DNA from: Neurospora tetraspora
Taxonomy: Eukaryota > Ascomycota > Sordariomycetes > Sordariales > Sordariaceae
NCBI RefSeq assembly: GCF_033439725.1
Contig: NW_026944390.1
Location: 2,108,001 to 2,172,000, forward strand
Direction: 5' to 3'
DNA: 64,000 nucleotides
The notes under the pieces are model-generated. The model worked only from the letters and a program-made list of their open reading frames with translations. It searched no databases and was not told where the DNA came from. Both the position numbers and the translations under genes were made by a program. Every line of letters starts with the position of its first letter. The stretch's first letter is position 1. This document shows positions 48,471 to 59,288 of the stretch, piece after piece.

Positions 48471-48894
48471 TCACTTCTCGGCCCCAACGACTTTCTCAAT
48501 CTCCTTTTCGACTTCAATGATCCGAGGCTTGAACCTCTCCAGCGCCTTGCGATCCTCTTCAGTGGGAGTGTAGCCGAGCTTTTCTTCGGCCTTGTCAGAC
48601 AGCTTGAGGCCGATGAGACCCCAGAGGGTGAATGCGATGCCGACGCCGAGACGGGCGCGGGGGGAGAGGTTGCGGTAGGTTCTGGGCTTTGTTAGGATTT
48701 AAGATACTGAAGACTTTCGTAGAGAGATGATGACAGTTGGTTGGATAGCACGTATGAGGAACTTGGGAGGTGCGATAGGTTGGTGGTGCTTTGGACAGCA
48801 CATGTGAGTGGTGTAAGTGATGGACAGGGAGCCGACGGGCAAGGAGTTTCTGTGACGGGGATGGAAATTCGAGAGGCACTCACTGGAAAACCAT
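48471..48894 (-). CDS. Small single-span, probably mitochondrial membrane protein
   Basis: Predicted 73 residues in two exons: 48884-48894 (11 nt, MVFQ) and 48471-48681, over a 202-nt intron with donor GTGAGT, branch CCTAAC and acceptor CCCAG. The protein reads MVFQTYRNLSPRARLGVGIA, then a hydrophobic span (FTLWGLIGLKL, about residues 21-31 plus flanks), then SDKAEEKLGYTPTEEDRKAL and a charged helix ending VEKEIEKVVGAEK. A short positively charged N-terminus, one span and an amphipathic helix are typical of small inner-membrane proteins of mitochondria, but I do not recognise the exact family. It is divergent from mitochondrial uL29m 582 nt away, which fits a shared mitochondrial role. Confidence 0.72.
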
Positions 48895-49475
48895 GATGTC
48901 TACCAAAAGAATGACAAATTCAGCTGCTCAACGAGTAAATGAGAGAGACCTGACGGAATTGTGAGACTTGAGAGTCAACGGCCTCGGGATGAAGAGAGGA
49001 CGTTGACCTTGTATCGTTCGATGAAAGTTGTTATTGGTAGGAATAGCGTCAAGTTAACTTTAAGTATATAGCACATTGATTTGTGATTGGTTGGAAAAGT
49101 AATTGGACGTAAGTTATACTAAAGTTTAGCCTTGTTTGTACTAGCGTAGATAGTTAGTAGCTGCCACAGTGCTTGCCGCCAATTCATCCGGCAATTCTCT
49201 GTCCGGACCGATCGAATGGGACCAATGAGGATCCGTTGGCGGCACGAACGGGACCAAGCTCGGACCCACCTAAATTTTGCGGTGCCAGACGGGAAGGCCG
49301 TGGAGTGAGTTGCTGCCGTCCCGGAGCCGCACCGCAGTCCGCACCGCGCCTACGATTGACCACCCACTGCGACTCGGACGACGGTGCATACGGAGCAGCG
49401 GGCATCGGGTTGGGACATACTTTCACCAACCACCACCACCACCACCACCACCACACAACACCACAACCGTCTGCC
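48895..49475. promoter_or_regulatory. Bidirectional promoter region
   Basis: 581 nt between two divergent starts, both apparently for mitochondrial proteins. A CAC/ACC trinucleotide run (about 49429-49455) sits just before the uL29m start and is probably in its 5' UTR. Confidence 0.5.
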
Positions 49476-50341
49476 ATGGCCTCACCAGCCGCCCTCCGGC
49501 CCTCCATGGGCGCCATTATGCAGACCTGCCGCTCGGCCGCAACAGCACCCAAGGTCGCCGTCGCCGTCCCGGTCAGGACGCTTTCCACCTCTGCCGCCCT
49601 CCTCAAGCGCCACAAATACCCGACCGCCCGCGTGACCCGCGACAACTCCAAGAAGCGTGGCGAGTCTGCGCTGCGCAAGTCCGGCACCCGCTGGAAGCTC
49701 TCCGTCTCCGACGAACCCCTCCCCGAGCCTGTCCCGCGCGAGGAGCTGCCCCCGATCCAAGTCGACGAGAACCACGGCCTCTGGGACTTCTTCTACGACC
49801 GCGAGACCGTCGCCATGGCGCCCATCGAGCACGCCAAGCACGGCCGCGCCTGGACCGTTTCCGAGCTGCGCAAGAAGTCGTGGGACGACCTGCACCGGCT
49901 GTGGTGGGTTTGCGTCAAGGAGCGCAACCGCATTGCGACGGCGAACTGGGAGCGCAAGAAGAGCGAGTTGGGTTTCGGTCTTGCTGAGGCCAACGAGCGT
50001 GATCGCAATGTAGGTGGATGACTGGAAGGAAGGCCCGTTTAATGGTTTACAGCAGAGAGCTGACAATGTTTCTCTTTACTTTCTAGGTCAAGCAAACGAT
50101 GCGCGGCATCAAGCATGTGCTCACCGAGCGGTTCTATGCTTACGAGGATGCGGTGAAGTTGGCCGAGCAGGACCCGGAGATCGACCTGTCCAACCCCGAG
50201 AACCCCTACAAGCCTAGCACATTCCTGGAGGCGGAAGAGACGGCGGAGGGCGCCGAGGCCAGCGAGGCGCAAACTAGCACAGAAATCGACCCAACAACGA
50301 TACCATCATCGAAGCCCCAAGCCGAAGCTCCTAGAGTATGA
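49476..50341 (+). CDS. mrpl4: Mitochondrial ribosomal protein uL29m (Mrpl4/L47)
   Basis: Predicted 262 residues in two exons: 49476-50009 and 50087-50341 (intron 77 nt, donor GTAGGT, branch CTGAC). A presequence rich in Ala, Arg and Ser (AALRPSMGAIMQTCRSAATA) precedes the conserved DENHGLWDFFYDRETVAMAP and GRAWTVSELRKKSWDDLHRL, WWVCVKERNRIATANWERKK, the L29/L47 domain. After the intron come VKQTMRGIKHVLTERFYAYE and a Glu/Ala/Thr-rich tail. uL29m sits at the exit tunnel of the mitochondrial large subunit. The start is chosen as the first in-frame ATG; the frame is open further upstream but without ATG or presequence character. Confidence 0.92.
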
Positions 50342-51704
50342 GCGAGGAAGCGGGTCGGAGAAGGAGACCATGAACTAGACGGGCCGGTCGTGAAGCTGCC
50401 CTCGCGGTAAGAGGACGAGGGGAAACACGATACCCGTTTCCAAAAACAAACCACCACATATTGCAACCTGTATCGATAGTGTAACGAGCATCATATGTGT
50501 TCACTGTACAACAGCCAAATTCAACCGGACAGGCCACGTCTAAACGAGGGAAGGACATGGCCTGGAAGATTTTCATAAAGAAGCCAACGAAAAAGCCCCA
50601 TGGGGTGCATGGGAATGGGTGTCCAATGGATTAGGTGGTCCCTGGTGATAGTGATGGGCTGAACAGCCGAGATCTGGGGTGCGTGAATCTCTGTACACCA
50701 ACATCTCGCTTAGGATATGTCTAGATTTCCATCGTAGCTGGGGAGATCATCATCGGCGCCAACCTGAACAGGCGAGACCATAGAGAGGTCAGGAGGAAGG
50801 GCATGGCGGGATAGACGAAACAAGCTCGTGTCAATGTCCAATTTTCGAGACAAATGTCGAGTGGTATATCAGATATATATATAGGTATTGGCGATTCAAT
50901 TATCATTGCGGGACCAGATGAAGCAATCAGATGAACGGTCTTCATGTCTTGTCAAATCATAGCGAGACAGAGTCCCACCAGGGGGACATCAGGGGGACAT
51001 TACCGACTGTCTCTTTGGCTCCGGTCTAGCTCAAAGAAGCTCAAAGCGGGGTCCCGATCCCGCCCCTCATTCTAAGACTCCCCCACTTACCACGACGGTG
51101 ACGATCCAGGAGCCATTCCGCTACCACTGGCTGGCAGCAAGCATGGGCTAGGAGAGACCGCCTAGGGAGCCCCAGGAGACGACCATCATGCATTGGACAT
51201 GAGGTTGCCAATAGACGGGACCCATGCCTGACAGCTACCTGCACCTGCACACCGTACTTGCACCAGGTGGGAGCTGCTGTCGCAGGCGGTGCAGGCGGTG
51301 CCAGCGATGCAGCGTGCAGTGGCAGCCCAGTGCGGCCCCAGTCCGTCAACGTCGTCCCTTGTGCCTACGTGACCGACGCCGCCTCCTGTCAGTTGTCCAG
51401 TCCACGACGAGGTTCCAGTCCCCGTCCCGCCCGTCATCCATCATCTCTCTGGCTACCCCCATTTAGTACCAAGTGATCCGCCTTCGACTTCGTTCTTCCC
51501 GTCCCATTCTTCTTGTTCTGCTTCTTCCATTCTCCGTGTGTTTACCCTGCTTGCTATATACCAACCTACCTACTCTCACCAACCCCACCACCCCCCTCTA
51601 ATCCAAACAAGCTTCCTACCTGTAGCTTGTTGCTTGTAGCTTGCAGACCGCAAGACCGACTCACCTTAACAACAACAACAACTAATACCATCAACACCAC
51701 AACC
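50342..51704. other. Intergenic, GDI1 promoter
   Basis: 1.36 kb between two plus-strand genes. The last 250 nt are C/T- and CA-rich, as expected for the GDI1 leader. No coding exon or RNA gene. Confidence 0.5.
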
Positions 51705-53372
51705 ATGGCCGACGAGATCGCCAAGGAGTACGATGTCATTGTGCTGGGCACTGGCTTGACCGAGTGTATCCTCTCGGGTGTTCTCAGTGTCAAGGGAAAG
51801 AAAGTCCTCCATATCGACCGCAACGACCACTACGGCGGGTTCGTACTTCCCCCCTTCAACCCCCTATCGAACGAACCATGATGAACACAAGCTAACATGA
51901 TTCTTTGCGCAGTGAGGCGGCGTCCGTTAACCTCGAGACGCTCTTCAAGAAGTATGGCAACTATGCCGCGGGTACCGAGCCTTGGAAGCAATACGGTCGC
52001 CCCAACGACTGGAACATCGACCTTGTTCCCAAGTTCCTCATGTCCTCTGGCGAGCTCACCAACATTCTCGTCTCTACCGATGTCACCCGTTACCTCGAGT
52101 TCAAGCAGGTTGCCGGCAGCTACGTACAGCAGGGTGCTGCTTCCAAGGCCACCATCGCCAAGGTCCCCTCAGATGCCGCCGAGGCTTTGCGCTCGCCCCT
52201 CATGGGCATCTTCGAGAAGCGCCGCATGAAGAGCTTCATCGAGTGGGTTGGCGAGTTCGACCCCAAGGACCCGGCCACGCACAAGGGTGAGTTCCGCCAA
52301 CAATACACTTGCTGTCTGTCATATTGTTCACGGGCGCTAACTATGGGCGCTTCCAGGTCTCAACATGTCCACCTGCACCATGAAGGAGGTCTTTGACAAG
52401 TTCAGCCTCGAGACCGGCACCAAGGACTTCGTCGGCCACGCCATGGCCCTCTACCTCAACGACAACTACCTCGATACCCCTGGCGCCGCCCCTGAGACCA
52501 TCGAGCGCATCCGCCTCTACGGCCAGTCCGTCGCCCGCTACGGCAAGTCGCCATACATCTACCCTCTCTACGGCCTCGGCGAGCTTCCCCAGGGTTTCGC
52601 CCGTCTCTCCGCCATCTACGGCGGTACCTACATGCTCAACACCAGCGTTGACGAGCTCGTCTACGAGAACGGCAAGGCCGTCGGCATCAAGGCCACCATG
52701 GCCGGTGTCGAGCCCGAGATGAAGTTCGAGACCCGCGCCAAGATGATCCTCGGCGACCCCAGCTACTTCCCCGACAAGGTCAAGGTTGTCGGCCACGTCC
52801 TCCGCGCCATCTGCATTCTCAAGCACCCGCTTGCTAGCACCAACGATGCCGATTCGTGCCAGTTGATCATTCCCCAGTCGCAGGTTGGCCGCAAGAACGG
52901 TAAGTTTTGCGCCACAGCATGATAATATAAGCGTACGGAACAGACCACTAACAAAGGTTGTCCAGATATCTACATCGCTTGCGTCTCCTCCGCGCACAAC
53001 GTCTGCCCCAAGGGCTACTGGATCGCCATCGTCTCGACCATTGCCGAGACTACTGCGAACCACCACCTCGAGCTCGCCCCTGGTATCGAGCGCCTCGGCA
53101 AGATCGAGGAGCAGTTCATGGTACGTCTACTCTTATGAATCATATACCACGCTTTCACAATGCTAACAATTTCCGCACAGGGTCCCCCCATTCCCCTCTA
53201 CGAGCCCCTCGAGGACGGCCGCAACGACAACATCTTCATCTCCAAGAGCTACGACGCCACCAGCCACTTTGAGACCTCGACAGAGGACGTCAAGGACATT
53301 TACCGCCGGTGCGCGGGTGAGGAGCTTGTTGTTGAAGGTCTGAGGGAGGGTATCCAGATGTCGCAGGAGTAA
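51705..53372 (+). CDS. gdi1: Rab GDP-dissociation inhibitor
   Basis: Predicted 465 residues in five exons: 51705-51838, 51913-52286, 52357-52899, 52966-53120, 53181-53372 (introns 74, 70, 66, 60 nt). The FAD-like fold opens with [20 protein letters not shown] and [20 protein letters not shown]. The GDI/REP Rab-binding platform motifs follow: [35 protein letters not shown], then [15 protein letters not shown] and [31 protein letters not shown] extracts GDP-bound prenylated Rabs from membranes and recycles them. Length is standard for the family (about 450). The first donor is GTTCGT, weaker than the others, but frame and GGEAAS continuity confirm it. Confidence 0.96.
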
Positions 53373-54178
53373 ATATGACACGACACAGGGATAATGGATT
53401 AGGGTACAACATAACAACATTTAATTGATGGTCTCATTTTGAACAAGTACTACATAGTACATACTGGCTTGCTCTGCTTAGCGAGGTTTACGGGCAGCCA
53501 GCTACTAGCCACTCACCCCAAACGTATGGATACCTATTTTCTTGTCTTGTAGATTTGGACGGGACGAGGGAAGAGAGAGAGAGGGTAGTAAATCACATAA
53601 TCTCACAAGTAATCAAATGAAATGGAGGTGGTGCCGCCCCTGGTGTGCACAGTGAATGTTGACACCGTGGAGATATGGGATGTGGAATTGGAGTGTGGAT
53701 AACCTTCAAGTTAGCCCCTGAGTGACGAAGCTTTGTCAACTTGTGAACAGTGTGTCCAAATGAGATCACATAAAAGGCTGTATGTACCAACGAGAGAACG
53801 GATCAGAAACTTGCATGGATTTGTCAACATCAGTCCCTTTATAAGATTACACGAGTTGAGCTTAGATGAGTTGTTACTATCTGACTTGGGTATTGCCAAC
53901 AAATACAAAAAGCAACAAGACAAGACGCAAGACATAAACTTGCCCGATGAGTACAATACGTAGTAGTATGTTATTGTTGACATCCTTTTTTTGTTTCCCA
54001 TTTTGCCCAAGAACGCCTCGAGATGGTAGTAGTAGTCTACGTTATAAACATGATAAAAAGACCGATGACGCAGATATATGGAATCATTTGCCCAAGAAAC
54101 AGTAGCAGAGAAGGAGAACACAACCGCCAAAAGATGAGACGAGACACCCCCCACGCCATGACCAAAACATGGATCCAA
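53373..54178. other. Intergenic, convergent 3' ends
   Basis: 806 nt between GDI1 and NOG1. A 155-codon minus-strand frame here lacks any motif. Presumed 3' UTRs. Confidence 0.5.
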
Positions 54179-56696
54179 TTAACGACGCTGTGTCTTGCCA
54201 ACAGTACGCTTGCCAGAGAACTGTAGTAGTGAAAATGTTGGTTAGCATATATGTGATGATGACAAAGAGATGGGGGATAATGGGGAAAGAAAGACGTACC
54301 AAATGCTTGGGCATGGTTTGACCAATATGCCTGTCGGCCTCGCCGGCCCTGGCCATCCTGTTCATCTTGCGCTGGCCGAGCTTGGCCACCCTCTCGGCCT
54401 TGGAACGGGCCGTCTCCCCGTCCATACCCACACCGCCAGTAACACCGTCGTCGCGCCTGTTCGTCGCGCCCTGGCCACGCTGGGCCGGACGGCTCTGAGA
54501 GCGAAGACGCTCGGCGGCGCTCTTGGGAGTATCCACCTCCATGGCGTCGGGGTCCTCGGTGGCGTTGCGGCTGCGGGCCAGCGAGCGGCCGCGAGTGGGC
54601 TCGCGCACCTGGGCGCGGCCGCGCAGGTTGATCTCCTCGGTGTCGACGCCGAGCTGGTCGATGTGGTCCTCGAGCTGGGCGAACGACTTCTTCTGCATTT
54701 TCCTGGGGATTATGGCGCGGTTCTTGAGCGACTTCTTCATCTTGGCCTCGTTGCGGATCAGCTTGTGCTTCTCGCGGATGTACTCGGCCTTTTGCAGGAT
54801 CTCCTCCTCCGACTCGTCGCCGAGGTCCGAGTCCGACTTGTAGAAGCCCTCCTTCTCGAGACGCTCCTCCTCCTCTTCGAGAGCGGCCAGCTTGGCCTCG
54901 ATATCGGGATCGATGAAATCGTAGACGTTCTTGCCGTCGACAATCTGTTCAAAGCGCGACATGTTAGTAAACAGGTTTTTGGGGGAGTCGGAATGCGAAA
55001 GTTACTGACCTCGGGAATCTTGTCGTACTTCCACTCGGGGTTGGCCAAGATCCACTTCTCCCTGAGATCGACGTTGAAGACACCAGCACCACCGTTCTGC
55101 TCCTCGATATCCCTGGCCAAAAGCCTCCTCTCGGGGTCGGCCTTGTCATACTTCTTGAGGCCCTTGACACCCTCGGGAATGAAGGTCTCGCGGAGAACAC
55201 CATCGGCGGGCTGGGCGACGTGGATACGGGACATGACCTCGGTGAGACGGGAGCCCATGGTACCGTTGCTGCTGGTACCGGCCTTGTACTTCTGGTTGAC
55301 GCGCTCAACGAGGAGAGCCTCGCAAACGGCGTTCTTGACTTCTTGGACACCGTCCTGGGTAGCGCAAGAGGCGCGCAAAAGCTGAATGTTGCCGGACTTG
55401 GTAAGGTCCATAAGATCGGCCTGGGATTCGGGGTCGAGCTCCTCAACGGTCTTGATATCCATCTTGTTCAGGACAACGTAGACCATCTTGTTCTCGAAAA
55501 GGGGCTTGATGGACCTGAACAAGTTGCACTGGGCCTTGAGCGAGTAACCGCACTGCTCAGAGATATCGATGAAGAACATGACGGCGGCTCTGAGATGGGC
55601 GAGGGCCGTAACGGACTGCATTTCAATGGTGTTCATCTCCTCGAGAGGGTGGTCGAGAATACCGGGGGTATCGATGACCTGGTAACGGAGGTACTTGTAG
55701 TCGAGATGGCCGACGAACAAGCTCTTGGTGGTGAAAGCATAGGGCTCGACCGGGGTATCAGCGCGGGTGACGGAGCGCACGAACGAAGACTTGCCGACGT
55801 TGGGGAAGCCGGCAACGAGGAGAGTGCGGGTGGTAGGGTTGATATCGGGCAATCTGGCCAAATGCTGGCGGACCTGGTCGAGGTAGGCGAGAGGGTCTTT
55901 CAGACGCTTGATGAGGGTGGCCATACGACCGAGGGCGGCTCTCTTCAACTGCTTGCACTGGTACAAACTTTGCGAGTACTTGAGGAGACGGACGTAATCA
56001 CGAGAGATGGTCTCGATCAAGTGCTTGGCGGTCGAGACCTGACCGAGGGCAACCTTGAAATGGTCGGCATCTATCCATCATCTTGTCAGCCATCATTCCC
56101 GACAAGACCGGGCGGTTCGCAATCCGTCGTTGAAACCACCGGTCGAAGAGGAGCGCGCGGTTCCTACCGTAGAGAATGTTCATCAAATCGCGGTGGAAAG
56201 GATGCTGGTCGGTGAGCATGGGGAAGCTCGAGACGATGGCGCCGAACTTTTCGCTGCATGTTTCCTGTGTAAACTTGACCTTACGGGTGTAGAAGGCTCT
56301 AATTCTGCTGACTGTTCGGTGTCGCGTGTTAATGGTCTGTTCGAGTTCTCATATAAGATATCGGGATCGAGACGACATACTCTTGAAACCGGCACGAACT
56401 GTTCGAAGTAGAGGTTAGCGATGATGCCATGCTTCACGAGTTTTTCCAGATTGTACATACTCTGAGTCGGCAAGCGACGCTGTGTCCTCCTGTTGAACAG
56501 TTAATATCCTTCACAATCGAACTCGAAGATTTCGCATCGTCGTGGTCGGGGGCTGTCGATGTCGACTTACGAGAGGATGATGTCGATGAATTCCTGTGCC
56601 CTGTAGAAGCGAGTTAGCGATGCCAAACAACAACAGCACAATCCAACAACCAAGATGTCCTTACGTAGGCACAGGGGCAATGTCCTTCCACGTCAT
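54179..56696 (-). CDS. nog1: Nucleolar GTP-binding protein Nog1
   Basis: Predicted 666 residues in eight exons: 56665-56696, 56571-56600, 56461-56489, 56381-56398, 56168-56311, 55010-56070, 54300-54944, 54179-54220. The first four are only 32, 30, 29 and 18 nt. They spell [20 protein letters not shown], then [16 protein letters not shown], then [17 protein letters not shown], matching the Nog1 N-terminus. The Obg-type G domain has [10 protein letters not shown] (G1), DTPG (G3) and NKMD (G4). The C-terminal half is charged ([16 protein letters not shown]) and ends [12 protein letters not shown]. Nog1 acts in late 60S assembly, where its C-terminal tail threads the exit tunnel of pre-60S particles. 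Every junction has GT-AG and stays in frame. Confidence 0.95.
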
Positions 56697-57257
56697 TTTG
56701 GGTATAGATGTCAAGCACTTGCTAGTGAGAAATCTCGGACTGGAAGTGCAAGACAATGAGGACGGTCTGAAGGATAGGGACCGGCTGCGGGGGCGGTGTT
56801 GGAGGGCGACGGGAGGCGCTGTGCTGCCAATGGAAAGTCTACTTCGAAATATTTTTCCAGCGGCTGCTCCAAGCGATAAGATAAGCAGAGTGCCAAAGTG
56901 GATTGAAGTGTGCGCTGCCAAGACAAGTTGCCAAGGGGTAGGATTCGGCTAGGATTTGGGATTTTCTAACCCCACATTTTCCCAGGAACCCCACCGCGCC
57001 CACCGGCCGATGACCGGGCTTCGCGGGCCTGGCTTCGCGGGCCTGGCTCCTTGGAACTGGCCCACTCGTAACCCACCATCTGATTGACTCAATTGAAAGA
57101 CTTCCGAACTGAACCCTTCTGCCCCTCCATTCTTCTCAATTCTCTCCAGGTTCCTCCAGCTATTGTCCAGACGTCAAGGTTCTTCTTCTGGGATCTATCC
57201 ATCTTCTTCGTCAAGCTTCAATTCCAATCCTACAGATACCCTCCTCCTACCAGCACA
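56697..57257. promoter_or_regulatory. Bidirectional promoter, NOG1/OPRT
   Basis: 561 nt between divergent starts. The OPRT leader (57080-57257) is C/T-rich. A 12-base direct repeat TTCGCGGGCCTGGC occurs in tandem near 57018-57047. Confidence 0.5.
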
Positions 57258-57959
57258 ATGGCCGCTCTCTCGCCTTACAAGGCTGACTTCCTCAAGGCCT
57301 CCATCGACGGCGGCGTCCTCAAGTTCGGCAGCTTCGAGCTCAAGTCCAAGCGCATCTCCCCCTACTTCTTCAACGCCGGCGACTTCTACCGTGCCGACCT
57401 TCTCCAGGCCATCTCTACTGCCTACGCCAAGTGCATCATCGAGGCTCACAAGAGCGGCCAATTGGACTTTGACATCGTCTTCGGCCCCGCCTACAAGGGC
57501 ATTCCCCTCGCTACCGCTGCCACCGACAAGCTTGCCCAGCTTGACCCCGAGACCTACGGCAAGATCTGCTACTCTTTCGACCGCAAGGAGGCCAAGGACC
57601 ATGGCGAGGGAGGCAACATTGTTGGCGCCCCTCTGAAGGGCAAGAGAATCCTCATCGTTGACGATGTCATCACTGCTGGCACTGCTAAGCGTGAGGCTAT
57701 CGCCAAGATCGAGAAGGAGGGCGGCATTGTTGCTGGAATTGTCGTTGCTCTTGATCGCATGGAGAAGCTCCCCGCCGCCGACGGTGACGATAGCAAGCCC
57801 GGCCCCAGTGCCATGGGTGAGCTCCGCAAGGAGTACGGCATTCCCATCTTTGCCATCCTTACTCTGGACGACATCATCGAGGGCATGAGGGGTCTTGCTT
57901 CCCCTGGGGACGTCAAGAAGACGGAGGAGTATCGCGCCAAGTACAAGGCTACCGACTAA
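57258..57959 (+). CDS. pyr-2: Orotate phosphoribosyltransferase
   Basis: Single-exon gene of 233 residues. It makes orotidine 5'-phosphate from orotate and PRPP, the fifth step of UMP synthesis. The family motifs are intact: [56 protein letters not shown], and the PRPP loop [14 protein letters not shown] (residues about 130-143). The C-terminal [19 protein letters not shown] is typical of fungal Ura5. The ATG at 57258 is preceded by CAGCACA and begins [15 protein letters not shown], as in relatives; the frame is open further upstream without family similarity. In Neurospora the enzyme is the product of pyr-2; in Sordaria and yeast it is ura5/URA5. Confidence 0.96.
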   Translation: MAALSPYKADFLKASIDGGVLKFGSFELKSKRISPYFFNAGDFYRADLLQAISTAYAKCIIEAHKSGQLDFDIVFGPAYKGIPLATAATDKLAQLDPETYGKICYSFDRKEAKDHGEGGNIVGAPLKGKRILIVDDVITAGTAKREAIAKIEKEGGIVAGIVVALDRMEKLPAADGDDSKPGPSAMGELRKEYGIPIFAILTLDDIIEGMRGLASPGDVKKTEEYRAKYKATD

Positions 57960-58230
57960 AAGCTGGAGTTGAATTCTAATAAAAGTAACATGTATATCAC
58001 AGGTACGTTTCCCCAAACCCTTTGACCATAGCCACAACAGCAAACCTGTGGCTGACACTCCAGAAGAAGAAGAAAATGGGGTTGTCTGGTTCTATTTGCG
58101 CATCCAATGAAGCTACCCGCCGACTTTGGGATCCTATAGAAGATCTGATCTGGATTCAACAAGTTTTGGGCCCCGCCACAAATTGTTGGTTTCAGGAATT
58201 TTGCCGTTCTGGAATACCATATGATACCCA
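57960..58230. other. Short intergenic, convergent 3' ends
   Basis: 271 nt; presumed overlapping 3' UTRs, no other feature. An AATAAA-like signal (TCTAATAAAAG) lies about 15 nt after the OPRT stop. Confidence 0.5.
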
Positions 58231-59288
58231 CTAGGACGGGGTTTTGCCGACTTTCACTTCATACTTCGCTAAGTCGATGACCTGCAGAACTGGTGAATTT
58301 CAAGAACGTCGACGAAAATCCGAGGATGTCTAGGAAGTGTAACTCACCATGTCATGCCATCCACCTCCTCCGAACTGGGCGGGGCTCTTGCCGATACACT
58401 TGAACCCAAGCCGCTCATAGTAGGAAACAAGGTACTGTATCTCTGGTTAACTTTCGTCCTCAAGGTAAGCCAAAGGAACAGCAACTGGTTCTCACATCTT
58501 GACATATCAGCGCCACGCGATCAGCCACTCCCGCGTCCTTCATCTGTTGCAGGTAGGCCTTGGCAATCATCTGGCCAATTCCACATCCATGAAGCTTTGG
58601 AGCCACGGCCAAGGAGTGCATCGCAACGGTACGCCCACTCTCTTGATGTCCTACGTCTGCCGACCGACCGCGACGAATGCGCCAGTCTTTTGGATAATCC
58701 ATATCCTTGTCTGTGATGGTGTCTCCGGCGCAGCGCGTAGACACGATATGTGCCACCAGTACGCTCTTTGCGCCATTGGGACGATCTGTTTCCACAGGCT
58801 TGGCAGCATCCAAGGTTTCGATTGTCCAATTCTTGGCTTTGTCTGGCACCACTGTGCAAAGGACACCCAGGCTCAGCTCAGGACAGGTTGAGAGTCGGTA
58901 AAGGAACTGCGGTTGCTGTTAGTCAAGGTCCGGTTCGGCGCAAACCGCCCACATTGGGATAAGGTGAACTCGCCTTCTCAGGTGTAGCTCTGTGTTCTGG
59001 GTCCGGAAAGGCGGCATTCTCCAGGGCAATACACGATTCGTAGTCAGACGTGCTGAGGGGTCTGATGTTGGGGTGAAAGGTGAAGGGGAATGCTCGCTGC
59101 AACCGAGCTTGGGGGCTCTCCCTAGCTTCCCGCCTCTCCTTGCTGATGGTTTTCTGCAACTTGACGAAATCGCTATCAGCGTCCGAGGACTCGTCAATGG
59201 CGTTGTCTGAAATCCGATGAAACATTTGCGGGCGGTTGGGGCTGGACCCCTCGATGGACGATGGAGGTTCTCGCTCTATGGCCGCCAT
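58231..59288 (-). CDS. GNAT acetyltransferase, polyamine/arylalkylamine type (Paa1-like)
   Basis: Predicted 287 residues in four exons: 58974-59288, 58496-58906, 58348-58434, 58231-58281 (introns 67, 61, 66 nt). After a variable N-terminus, the AANAT-like domain begins FHPNIRPLSTSDYESCIALE NAAFP, then FLYRLSTCPELSLGVLCTV. The acetyl-CoA site is MHSLAVAPKLHGCGIGQMIA, followed by YLVSYYERLGFKCIGKSPAQ and GGGGWHDMVIDLAKYE. Yeast Paa1 acetylates polyamines and arylalkylamines; the substrate here is inferred. Intron 1 begins with GC (AAG|GCGAGT), confirmed because only this cut joins RATPEK to FLYRLSTC in frame; its branch TGACTAAC and acceptor CGCAG are good. Confidence 0.9.

Noticed and set aside
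52341-53066. 241-codon frame antisense to GDI1
   Set aside because: Shadow of GDI1 exons; no family resemblance.
54270-56215. Two long plus-strand frames (371 and 331 codons) opposite NOG1
   Set aside because: Both are antisense shadows of the NOG1 exons with Leu/Val/Gly-rich anonymous sequence.
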